Below are positions 10,707 to 19,768 of a stretch of 36,687 nt of DNA, in pieces. Position numbers and translations under genes: made by a program. The stretch is from Asparagopsis taxiformis (lineage: Eukaryota; Rhodophyta; Florideophyceae; Bonnemaisoniales; Bonnemaisoniaceae), in contig JALQPE010000649.1 of NCBI GenBank assembly GCA_030407315.1, positions 1 through 36,687 of the forward strand, read 5' to 3'. Below the pieces are notes generated by a model. That model had not been told where the DNA came from. It made no database searches and saw nothing but the letters and a program-made list of their open reading frames with translations. Each line of letters starts with the position of its first letter. Positions within the stretch are counted from its first letter, which is position 1.

Positions 10707-10990
10707 TGTTTGTGGTGGAAGAACGACGAGAGCGCTGGGGAGCGTTGGGTGTGCGCGCACCAAACAAGCAGCGAGCCCTGACGAATGAATGATTGCGCAC
10801 AATCGATGCAATTATCGGATGATGACGGCTGACAAGCGTTTGATGTTGATTGGTTACCAGTGCGTAATAGGGGCAAGCTGTCCGACTCGCAACAGCGCGA
10901 TTGGAGCACACATTCCTTTTATTTTTAGGCACAATTTCAAATTTTCAATACTCGCCCCGCCCTTTCCACCAAACTGCTCTCCGTTCCATA

Positions 10991-12397
10991 CTATGCACTC
11001 GCCTCAACTGCCTTCTTCACATCCGATGGCTCAACCCATACACCGTCCTCCTTCAACAGATTAACCAATTCTTCGACTCCACGTTCCTCAGGTACCGTTC
11101 GGATCTCGTGTCGACCTCGATACAATGAAATGTGTCCCACATGTTTGCCTACATACCCATAATCCGCATCCGCCATTTCACCAGGTCCATTCACAATACA
11201 GCCCATCACCGCAATGGAAAGTCCAGGCATATGCTTGGTAGCCTCGCGAACTTGATCTAACACAGTCTCAAGATTGAACAACGTGCGACCACAACTAGGA
11301 CACGCTACGTACTCTACCATCGTTCGCCGCAATCCTAGACCTTGCAGAATTCCGTAGCAAACTGGAATTTCCTTAATCGGCGCCTCCGTAAGAGAAACAC
11401 GAATCGTGTCGCCAAGTCCCTCTGCTAGCAGCGTCCCAATTCCTAGAGTAGATTTGATCCGCCCATACTCCCCATCACCAGCCTCTGTGACGCCGAGATG
11501 AAGCGGATACGGCATCTTTTCCTCATCCAGACGTTTTGCCAGCATCCGATACGCCGCGAGCATAACCAGTACTTTACTCGCTTTCATTGAAATCACAATG
11601 TTGTGGAAGTCCAACTCGCGACACACCCGAATACACTCCAAAGCGCTTTCAACCATGCCTCGCGGCGTATCACCATACGTGAAAAGCATGCGTTCGGAAA
11701 GTGATCCATGATTCACACCGATTCTCAATGCCTTATCTTGATCGCGCAATGAAATGATAAGAGGCTCCAATGTCTCACGCAACTTGGCCTTGGCCGATTC
11801 AAATTCTTCTCTAGTATACTCCGTCCTGTTCACATCCGGCTTCTCAAAAACGTACAATCCAGGATTAATGCGCACCTTATCTACATGCTTGGCAACTTCT
11901 AGCGCAATCTTCAAGCCATTATGGTGAACATCGGCCACTAGTGGCACATCACGATACGTTTCACGCAGTTTCTTCTTGATAAACCCAACAGCGTGTGCAT
12001 GCGCCATACTGACGCAGGTGACGCGCACAATTTCACATCCGGCTTCGTGCATTTCAATTATACTACGCACCGCATTGTCGACATCCAGTGTATCTTCATT
12101 GATCATGCTCTGCACCACGACGGGATTGGAGCCGCCAATGAGCACGTCACCAACACGCACGGCACGCGTTTCACGACGCTGGATAGCGCCAGACTCAATG
12201 TCAAGTCCCGCGATTCCGCTTTGATCACGCATGAAATCCTTGTCACGAACCATGTCCGGCGGTGGCGGCGGACGCGCCGGCCCGTCGAATCGCATGGTCG
12301 GTGTGGTCAAACGCGGCGGTATCGCGGTAGTCGTCGACACCATTGGTGATGCGAACGACGTGGATGAACGAGGTACAAGCGGAGCAATGAACGCCAT
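10991..12397 (-). CDS. ispG: IspG, 4-hydroxy-3-methylbut-2-enyl diphosphate synthase, plastid
   Basis: IspG (GcpE/HDS) converts methylerythritol cyclodiphosphate to HMBPP, the sixth enzymatic step of the plastid MEP isoprenoid pathway, using a 4Fe-4S cluster and reduced ferredoxin or flavodoxin. The protein has 468 residues from the ATG at 12397. The first 55 or so ([15 protein letters not shown]...) are Ser/Thr/Pro-rich with an early Phe, like a plastid transit peptide. The TIM-barrel domain follows, with [11 protein letters not shown] and [11 protein letters not shown]. The C-terminal cluster domain has [10 protein letters not shown] (about residue 364) and [19 protein letters not shown] (about residue 397), which supply the three Cys and one Glu ligands. 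The large insert found in land-plant HDS is absent, so this is the short two-domain form typical of cyanobacteria. It shares a divergent promoter with mutS2. Confidence 0.95.
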   Translation of the reverse strand: MAFIAPLVPRSSTSFASPMVSTTTAIPPRLTTPTMRFDGPARPPPPPDMVRDKDFMRDQSGIAGLDIESGAIQRRETRAVRVGDVLIGGSNPVVVQSMINEDTLDVDNAVRSIIEMHEAGCEIVRVTCVSMAHAHAVGFIKKKLRETYRDVPLVADVHHNGLKIALEVAKHVDKVRINPGLYVFEKPDVNRTEYTREEFESAKAKLRETLEPLIISLRDQDKALRIGVNHGSLSERMLFTYGDTPRGMVESALECIRVCRELDFHNIVISMKASKVLVMLAAYRMLAKRLDEEKMPYPLHLGVTEAGDGEYGRIKSTLGIGTLLAEGLGDTIRVSLTEAPIKEIPVCYGILQGLGLRRTMVEYVACPSCGRTLFNLETVLDQVREATKHMPGLSIAVMGCIVNGPGEMADADYGYVGKHVGHISLYRGRHEIRTVPEERGVEELVNLLKEDGVWVEPSDVKKAVEASA

Positions 12398-12730
12398 TTT
12401 CTCTCGGGCTGAATTGGTGACAACGAGCAAAGGTTGGGATGTTGATCAGTTGGGTGAACGTCTTACGCTTATGTTCAACCAAAAAGTGTCGACCGCAGAA
12501 ATGTCCAACGCTTTGTGATTCATATGTGAGCTCAGCAAACGCTCGGAATAATTGAGAAATTTTATGTACAATTCAACTTTTCTTAACGCTTCGAATCCCA
12601 ACCGACTAATTACTACTGGTCAGTGACCAACTGCAATTTGCACCGTCCACTTCCGCATCTTTACTCGTTTCATCTACCATTTATTCTCCACGTCCTTGTC
12701 TATGCATCGTCTGAATGTTTCCGCTACACA
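12398..12730. promoter_or_regulatory. Divergent promoter region, ispG / mutS2
   Basis: The 333 bp between two head-to-head genes whose products both appear plastid-targeted. No operator motif was recognised; co-regulation is inferred only from the arrangement. Confidence 0.45.
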
Positions 12731-15541
12731 ATGACTCTGATACTTTTTGCGGCTTCGCTGCCGCTCACTATCAGAAACATCCACCCACAGACCCACCGGC
12801 GAGTGCACCCATTTTCTGCTCCCAAGCATTGTTCTCGTTGCACTGTTCTATGTCAAACGTTGAGTAGTACATCTGCTGAGCCATCATTGCATTCTACTTT
12901 ACTACCCGAAAATACTATTCAGCAAGAATCCCTTGATCTTCTCGAATGGCCAGCAATAACCGCCCAAGTCCTCCGTCATGCTTCAACTCCATGTGGAAAA
13001 GCCGCTCTCGCTCCAAATGGAAGCCTGCACATACCAACCTCTCAAACCGCTAGTGAAGCCCTTCTTGCTCAAACACGCGAATTGCAAACGCTGGAGGAAA
13101 TTCACTCCAGCCCTTTACGCTTCGCAGGCTTAGAGGAGGATATAACCACTCATCTTACACGAGTGGCTAAAGGCGGTACGCTGCATGGTAAGCAGCTCAT
13201 ATCAGTTGCAAACCTCCTCGAATCCGCCCGCCGCATCCGACGTCAGATAGATGCCGTTCCAGATATCCCAATTTTGTCAGATCTCGTTGCAAGTTTCCGC
13301 ACCTGGCCAGAAGTAGAGCGTGAGATCACCAGATGTCTCGATGAGTTTGGTGACGTAACTGAATCTGCTGACCCACCATTGCGAGCTATCCGCCAATCGA
13401 TACGGGAAACTCTATCTGAGATTCGGGCAAAACTCAACCAGATTATGGCAACTCATTCCGAAGCTATCCAGGAGCGCGTGATAACCACTCGTTATGATCG
13501 CCTTGTTATTCCGGTAAAGATGTCCCGTAAGGCTGAATTTCGTCGAGGAATCGTCCATGACGCCAGTTCTACCGGATCAACAGCTTTTATCGAACCTTCC
13601 TCTGTACGTGCGCTCAATGACCAAATGCGAAGCCTTGTCGCAAAAGAGAAAGCACGAGTACAAGCTATATTGCGCCGCCTATCAACAGAAATTGTTGCGC
13701 CGATTGTTCCAGACTTGCAAAATTTAACATCCGTCCTTGCGACACTCGACGCTGCTGCCGCACGTTCTCGGGCATCTAAAGAACTGCGTGGTTCAGATGT
13801 ATATTTTGACAATGAAGCTCCAGTACGCCTGGTTGGTGCCCGGCATCCAGTTTTGTCTTGGAAGGCCATGGAGGCAAATAGCAATGAAGACACGGACAAA
13901 GTAGATGAGGACACTAAACCACAATGGATGCACAAGGTTGTGCCATCAAGCTACATTCTTTCGCCAGATGTTCGCTGTGTTTGTGTAACAGGTCCCAACA
14001 CGGGTGGAAAGACGCTGTCTCTGAAAACGCTCGGTGTCTCCGTGCTCATGGCTAAAGCAGGCCTGTTTGTACCCGCAAGTGTTTCCACTTTGCCCGAACT
14101 TGGAGATGAGCCTAAGACAGCCAGAGCTCGTCTACCATATTTTGATAAAGTACTGGCTGATATTGGAGACGATCAATCGCTTGTACAATCGCTGTCTACG
14201 TTTTCAGGTCACATTGAAAGAGTTAAAAAAATTCTCTCCGAGAGCACATCGCAATCGCTGGTACTTCTTGACGAAATTGGCTCTGGTACTGTACGTATGA
14301 AGAATCGCACTACAGTTGTTTCCACATTATCCCCACACTAACTTTCGCGCGTTCAACGCGATTCAAATTACATAATGGTAGGACCCGGCGGAAGGAGCTG
14401 CTCTTGGCATGGCAATTGTGCGTCACCTGGCAATTAATAACAAAGCAGCACTAACTTTTTGCACAACGCATCATGGCGAGCTGAAGACATTGAAGTACGG
14501 AGGAGATAATTGGGCAAAGTATTTTGAAAATGCGTCTGTTGAATTCGATGATGTGCGCATGGCGCCTACTTTCAAGCTTGTGTGGGGAATCCCAGGAAGG
14601 TCCAATGCATTGGCAATTGCCAACCGGCTCGGTCTGGAGCGGTCTGTTGTCGACGAAGCAAAATACCTACTTACGGGCGCTGATGAAGATGGAAGCCGCT
14701 CGTCTAGTCGGGTGGATATTGAGAAAATGATTCAAAGTCTGGAAGGTGAACGAATAGCGGCAGAATGTGCACGTGAGGATGCTGAACGAGCCTTACAGGA
14801 TGTGCAGCGACTTCGAAGCGACTTGCAAGAACGATTGGAACGAATGCGTGCGAGCGAAAAGACCCTCCGAGAAAATCAAAAGTAGCCATGGATTCGGAGC
14901 TCAAAGCGGCCAAAAAGCAAATTGCGAAAGTGATTAGAGACATGCAGGAGGGTGGCGGCTCCGCACAGGCGGCTGGTAAAGCCTCTGACAAGCTGGGCAG
15001 AATCAATTTGCCGGGGAGTTTGCCCAAAGACAAAATGTCAGCTATGAATTTGGCGGGAGATCAAACAGCAATTGATGTCGGGGACAAAGTGATTGTTGCA
15101 CGTTTTGGAACATCGCCTTTGGAAGTGGTGGAACTGGTAAGCAAAAAGGAGTGCGTTGTGGCGGTGGGAAGTATGAAAGCCAAGGTCAAGATGCGCGAGA
15201 TAATATCGGTGACGAAAGCGCAACGCAGTGTGCAAGAGACGGTGGATAAGTCTGCTGTCGTGGTAAGTTCCAATGAGAAGAAGGAAGCAATGATGGTGCA
15301 AACGGCGGCTAACACGATTGACATTCGAGGCCAACGAGTAGATACGGCTCAAGCCAATGTGGATAAAGCAATTGACAAGGCGCTGGCATTGGGAAGTATA
15401 TGGATCATACACGGTCATGGATCTGGTCGACTTCGCTCAGCGATTCGGCAATTTCTTTCCAATCATGAGCTAGTGGACAGAATCGAATATGCGCAACAAT
15501 CGGAAGGTGGCACAGGTGTAACAGTGGCGTTCCTCGCTTGA
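12731..15541 (+). CDS. MutS2 family ATPase with Smr domain, probably plastid
   Basis: MutS2 proteins bind branched DNA or collided ribosomes and are ATPases distinct from mismatch-repair MutS. I start at the ATG at 12731; the first 60 or so residues look like an organelle leader. The core/clamp region (residues about 70-400) has LEWPAI and the RYDRLVIPVK segment. The ATPase has Walker A TGPNTGGKT (about residue 419) and Walker B SLVLLDEIGSGTDPAEG, the latter created by splicing. A HHGELK motif follows, then a coiled coil and a C-terminal Smr nuclease-like domain with DIRGQRV and IHGHGSGRLR. Exon 1 is 12731-14290, the intron 14291-14381, exon 2 from 14382. Exon 2 hits TAG at 14883-14885, but the coiled coil and Smr domain continue in the next frame. 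One base appears to be missing in an A run near 14874-14880. The total is about 905 residues if joined. Confidence 0.88.
14291..14381 (+). other. Intron of mutS2 (91 nt)
   Basis: GTACGTATG donor and ATAATGGTAG acceptor, phase 0. Removal completes the Walker B region Glu-Ile-Gly-Ser-Gly-Thr | Asp-Pro-Ala-Glu-Gly, which is diagnostic for MutS2. Confidence 0.9.
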
Positions 15542-16169
15542 GACAAGGGAGTGTTGCACTATGGTGTCGATGATTGGTTTACAAATTGTTGGAGCGGTGC
15601 TATGCCATGAGAAAAGTTGACCGACCTGTGTTTCAACTTACTGTAGACGTATATTATATATGGACAGGCGGAATTTACCGGATGAGTCCGGCCGCGTCGC
15701 CGTTCAAAGACCTCGTAGGTTTGCGCGATCACAGGACTGCGCAGATGGAATAAACACGATTACCTACTTTGCTGTTTAACCGGCGCTGTTGCGCAATGCA
15801 CGTAGAATCAATACTGTACCTTTATGTCACAATTGAGTACCAATTCTAGTCGAAGCAATCGTCAGAATATGATGACGAACTCGAAGTATCGGAAAAGAGG
15901 CGAGTCAGGCACAACAGCTGAACCTCACAAATACAAAATAGCGATTGCGAACAAGTCAGCTTGTAAAATGTGTGGTGGTTAGAGGAGTTTAAGGGTGGAC
16001 GAGGTGAGGTCTAGAGACGATGCGTCCGTCTCACACTTGACTTTCAAAATTCTTCAATGCCCGCAGACGGCATTCACTGTTAGATATGTTTCCCGTTGCC
16101 TGGTCTGCATGGCGCACAAATTGAAAAAATGGCGCAAGTAAAATTACAATAGTAGCACCAGTTTTTCAG
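15542..16169. other. Intergenic region, mutS2 / unknown gene
   Basis: About 630 bp between convergent genes. I see no ORF with a motif. A short stem-loop (CCGGA/TCCGG, 15678-15691) is present. It probably holds both 3' UTRs. Confidence 0.5.
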
Positions 16170-17042
16170 TTAGTCCTTCAACGAATCTTCGAGCTCCTTG
16201 AAGGACGGCAGACGGCCATCGGGATAGGACCGTGTTCGACGCGGACGACGTGAATTTGGCGATTGCGGATTTGACGACGAGTAGCTGTCTCTGCTCACAG
16301 CAGAGCTGGCGCCATGCGTTCGAATCGGTGCAGTTGAGAAGGGAGGCGCAATGTGTTGTATTGCGTCAGAGGGACCGGCAGCGTCAGCGCGTTCGGTAAT
16401 TGCGTCGAGCGACATGCTGTGACGATTGGGCGACGGTGGTGCTTGTCGCGGCGACGAAGCGGATGCGCTGAGTTGATAGTCGCGCAGAACATAGCTCTGC
16501 GGCGTGGATCGTTCACTCATGAAGGCTTCAAGATCATATCGCGCCACGACGCCTCGGTCCACAAGGATACGCTCTAGAATAGTCATGAGCGTGTTGCCCG
16601 ATCTGGGTCTTGCGCATTGACGACCACAGTTGGTGCTGACGAGTTTTGCGCTTTCGCCTGGTCGCGGCACAACGATTGCTCTGACAATCTCTCTGACCAC
16701 TTCCTCTTTCATAATCAAAATGCGGTAGGGATCAGCAGCGGCTTCGGTGATCATTGCTTGCACGAGAAATGACCATGCATTGGCAGCGGAGGGACCGGAA
16801 ACGCGTTCGAGCCAGCCGCGAAAGTCGCGAAAGCCGGTCGGCTCCATGAGACGCGGCATGCCCACTTCTGCGGCGAATTGACGAATAGCAAATTTGAGCT
16901 CGGCGGAGAGGGCCACTTGGCGAAGTTGTCTGCCGCCGCGTCTTTTCTTTGTTATATTGCTGGTGAGCAGAGGCGGGGGAGGTTCTGAACGGGGCGGAGG
17001 CGGGGAATTGGAGGCCATCCTTGAGCCGAACAATCTTGACAT
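16170..17042 (-). CDS. Hypothetical protein, helical domain with disordered tail
   Basis: 290 residues from the ATG at 17042; I do not recognise the family. The first 40 residues are Pro-rich (SPPPPRSEPPPPL) followed by a basic patch KKRRGGRQ that could be a nuclear signal. Residues about 45-185 look folded and helical, with FRDFRGWLERVSGP, AWSFLVQAMITEAAADPYR and EEVVREIVRAIVVPRPGES. The second half is Ser/Pro/Arg-rich, probably disordered, and contains RRTRSYPDGRLPSF, where RTRSYP looks like a basophilic-kinase site. The tail ends in an acidic/basic helix (ELEDSLKD). The helical part faintly recalls an RGS or other all-helical signalling fold, but no key residues settle it. It is open over its full length, so probably expressed. 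It stands alone between mutS2 and LSM6. Confidence 0.55.
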   Translation of the reverse strand: MSRLFGSRMASNSPPPPRSEPPPPLLTSNITKKRRGGRQLRQVALSAELKFAIRQFAAEVGMPRLMEPTGFRDFRGWLERVSGPSAANAWSFLVQAMITEAAADPYRILIMKEEVVREIVRAIVVPRPGESAKLVSTNCGRQCARPRSGNTLMTILERILVDRGVVARYDLEAFMSERSTPQSYVLRDYQLSASASSPRQAPPSPNRHSMSLDAITERADAAGPSDAIQHIAPPFSTAPIRTHGASSAVSRDSYSSSNPQSPNSRRPRRTRSYPDGRLPSFKELEDSLKD

Positions 17043-17751
17043 GTGGAGCGGCACGAGTGGTTTCGGGTAGCGTGAGTTGTCCAGGGTGTGGTTGTTGAGC
17101 GTGACGGCAGTTGGGCAGGTTGACAGGATTATGTAGATGAAATTGAAGGATGAAGTACAAGGGATGGATACATGAAGACGACTGTAATCTTGAGTGAATT
17201 GCGAGGATGGAGGGCGGGAGGAGGAGAGTGGGGTAACAGTTGAGTTGTTATCTTGGGCGCGTAGCTAGTTGTAGGGGACAGTAAATGGGGGACGTTGTAA
17301 GTTGAGCAAGAAGGTGCGTGTGTTTTAAAGGAGAATAGAAGCGTGCGGTGGAACGCTTTCCAGAATAATTACGTATCATATGCGATCATACTTGAGGGAA
17401 CAGCCAGCGGAATGCTTTTGGCACGCGCGCCGCTGTTTAATTCTGCGAGAAATCACTTACATTACAATTCACGTGTGAATAACTTATCGTGTAAGGCGTG
17501 CAGTTTTCTAAACAGAAAACCTGTCACTGCATTGCGTCACTGCCGTCAGTTGAGCTTTGAAACCTTTTGCTCGCTCGCTCGCTCGCCACATCACATCAAC
17601 ACACACGCTCACCATTACACCGACTTGATCCTGCAAACTCCCATGTAATTGATTTCACCATTACACTCCTCCTCATTCAATGCTTTCCCATCGTCTTTCC
17701 CGAAACAAACCCACCTCTCGTCAACAACTCACCCACTCCCCCGCCACGTTC
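17043..17751. other. Intergenic region upstream of the unknown gene
   Basis: About 700 bp containing the 5' flank of the 290-residue gene and the 3' flank of LSM6. CGCT/CACA-rich simple sequence occurs near 17570-17615. No supportable gene was seen. Confidence 0.5.
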
Positions 17752-18069
17752 CTAACGTTTGCTGCTCTTGCCCGCCGAAATGTACATCACATTGTTTCCG
17801 CGGATAAACGCATCTCCATACTTGTTCTTCAACTCTCCATTCTCGTATTCCTCCGTCTGTTCCAGCGCAATATTCATGTACCCGTCTAAACACGCTAGAA
17901 CCCCACGATATTCCGTCGCACTGTTCAATTTCACCACTACCGGCCGTCCGAGTACCTCTTTCAGAAAGTCCGACGGTGTGTTTCCCCGACCTTGCGCCGA
18001 TCCCGATCCACCTTTGTTCTCCATCACTTTGCTCGCCATTGCCGTCAAACTATCACCGGCCCTTGACAT
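17752..18069 (-). CDS. LSM6: LSM6, U6 snRNA-associated Sm-like protein
   Basis: 105 residues from the ATG at 18069. LSM6 is one of seven subunits of the nuclear Lsm2-8 ring, which binds the U6 snRNA 3' end, and of the cytoplasmic Lsm1-7 decapping ring. The Sm fold is nearly identical to animal and plant LSM6: TPSDFLKEVLGRPVVVKLNS and YRGVLACLDGYMNIALEQTE (Sm1), then KNKYGDAFIRGNNVMYIS (Sm2). The family is normally about 80 residues. The extra 25-28 residues at the N-terminus (Ser/Gly/Asn-rich, to GSGSAQGRGN) are unusual and contain two further Met codons that could serve as starts. It is intronless and head-to-head with the TsaD gene. Confidence 0.95.
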   Translation of the reverse strand: MSRAGDSLTAMASKVMENKGGSGSAQGRGNTPSDFLKEVLGRPVVVKLNSATEYRGVLACLDGYMNIALEQTEEYENGELKNKYGDAFIRGNNVMYISAGKSSKR

Positions 18070-18191
18070 CCCAATATATACTATTTCGCATTACAGTCCT
18101 CTCTACTGTAAACTTCCTTCTCGACAACAATTTCTCTAAACTTGCCCGACTCATCTCATCCTATCGTCCTCCCGTTATCCACTCCTCCTCC
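18070..18191. promoter_or_regulatory. Divergent promoter region, LSM6 / TsaD
   Basis: Only 122 bp separate the two ATGs, so the genes must share promoter DNA or have overlapping transcripts. It contains an AT-rich TATATACTATTTCGC segment just upstream of the LSM6 start. Confidence 0.5.
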
Positions 18192-19523
18192 ATGTCAATT
18201 GCTTTTCGGCCTCCCATCTCCCTACGTGGCAATCTGCCACACTTACAACTGAAACCGCGCTGGACTTGTTCAGCAAGTAGGAGACGTCGAAATGTTGGTG
18301 TCCCAAAAAACGTTGATCTCGGACAACCTCTCGTTCAATTAACCGCTGACCAATCTCCCTGGGAAGATTATCTCATTCCACAACTCGCTGGAAATTCACG
18401 CGTTTCAAACCTAGCAAAATTTCGACCAAACGCTCCCCCATTTGTCGTGCTGGGCGTGGAGAGTTCCTGTGATGATACAGCCGCTGCTGTGGTCAGATCT
18501 GACGGCATTGTGCTCGGTGAATGTACTGTTTCTCAGAATCAACTCACTGAATTGTGGGGCGGTGTAGTACCACATGTCGCACGTGATGCTCATGAGCGTG
18601 CAATTGAACATGTTATCCACCACGCATTGCACACCGCCGGCGTTGAAACTGTAGATGCAGTGGGTGCGACTATGGGACCCGGTCTAGAGGTTTGTCTCAG
18701 AGTAGGCTATCGCGCTGCGCGGCGCGTTGCAAAGGAAATGGACGTTGATTTCGTTGCTGTGAATCATCTCGAAGCACACGTTTTGGTAGCGAGATTGGCC
18801 AAAAGTCAACATGTACAATATCCGTTTGTCACATTGTTAGTTTCAGGAGGACATTGCCAGATTTTATTGGCACATGCTGTGGCCGATTACGAGGTACTGG
18901 GTGGGACACTGGACGACGCTCTTGGAGAAGCATTTGATAAAACTGCACGCCTCTTAGGACTGTCGGTTGGGGGTGGAGGAGGCGCTGCGCTGGAGAAATT
19001 GGCGGAAGAGGGAGATAGATTTGCGATACCGTTTCCAGTACCGATGAGAAAGCGAGCTGATTGTAATTTTTCATTTGCTGGGTTGAAGACGAGCGTTCGC
19101 GTGGCAATTGACAAGCTAGGGGGTGACGATGCTGTTCGAGCGGATCGAAAGAAGATGGCCGATATCGCGGCTAGTTTCCAGGAAATTGCTGTGCAACATC
19201 TCGAGCAACGTGTGCGAAGAGCTCTTCGACTGTGCTCGGAGCATAAAACGGGAGCGACAACGCTGGTAGTATCAGGCGGTGTGGCGGCGAATAAGACAGT
19301 ACGACGAAGATTAGAGGCGGTGTGCGAGCAAGCGGGATGGCAATGCGTTATCCCGCAAGCCAAGCTATGTACTGACAATGGAGTTATGGTCGCTTGGACT
19401 GCTATCGAACGATTATGGTTGGGCATTGCGGACGATACGAGGTGCCTCGATGTGCGAGCACGATGGCCATTAGCAGGTTTGGGTAAGATAGCCGGACAAT
19501 TGCCGCCAGATGTGAGCACATAA
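18192..19523 (+). CDS. Organellar TsaD (Qri7/OSGEPL1-type) tRNA t6A synthase subunit
   Basis: TsaD/Kae1/Qri7 transfers threonylcarbamoyl from TC-AMP to A37 of ANN-decoding tRNAs. The product has 443 residues from the ATG at 18192. The leader of about 80 residues is Arg-rich and low in acidic residues (SIAFRPPISLRGNL, ASRRRRNVG), as in mitochondrial or plastid presequences. The ASKHA-fold enzyme then begins at LGVESSCDDTAAAVV. Further motifs are the metal-binding NHLEAH (about residue 190), the SGGHCQILL phosphate loop, TFDKTARLLGL-like helix (FDKTARLLGLSVGGGG), VVSGGVAANKTVR and CTDNGVMVAWT. The bacterial-type sequence plus leader indicates an organellar enzyme rather than cytosolic Kae1 of the KEOPS complex. 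The reading frame is unbroken and intronless. Confidence 0.93.
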   Translation: MSIAFRPPISLRGNLPHLQLKPRWTCSASRRRRNVGVPKNVDLGQPLVQLTADQSPWEDYLIPQLAGNSRVSNLAKFRPNAPPFVVLGVESSCDDTAAAVVRSDGIVLGECTVSQNQLTELWGGVVPHVARDAHERAIEHVIHHALHTAGVETVDAVGATMGPGLEVCLRVGYRAARRVAKEMDVDFVAVNHLEAHVLVARLAKSQHVQYPFVTLLVSGGHCQILLAHAVADYEVLGGTLDDALGEAFDKTARLLGLSVGGGGGAALEKLAEEGDRFAIPFPVPMRKRADCNFSFAGLKTSVRVAIDKLGGDDAVRADRKKMADIAASFQEIAVQHLEQRVRRALRLCSEHKTGATTLVVSGGVAANKTVRRRLEAVCEQAGWQCVIPQAKLCTDNGVMVAWTAIERLWLGIADDTRCLDVRARWPLAGLGKIAGQLPPDVST

Positions 19524-19768
19524 ATGAACAATTGGCAGGGTCAGTCAACATGGAAAAGAGGCCAATGAAAATCGAACACGTGTAAACGTGTCACACTGGT
19601 AATGATCATGCAGCGAATGGGAAAAGAGGTGGCAACTGTATCTATGCGTCGTGAAAAGCATTCATGTTACGCAATCCTATCGTCGACCAAATGTGATGTC
19701 GGAGCAAAGGTTCAACTCTTGCACATTTGTTGTCTGATGTGCACCACCGTCTGCTGTCCCATCGTGTC

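Noticed and set aside
15660..15720. Hammerhead-ribozyme-like GGATGAGTCC
   Set aside because: The core requires CUGAUGA and a downstream GAAA with three stems; here the segment is just a CCGGA/TCCGG hairpin.
15860..15930. C/D-box snoRNA-like ATGATGA ... CTGA
   Set aside because: No terminal stem brings the boxes together and no guide target was evident; boxes this short occur by chance.
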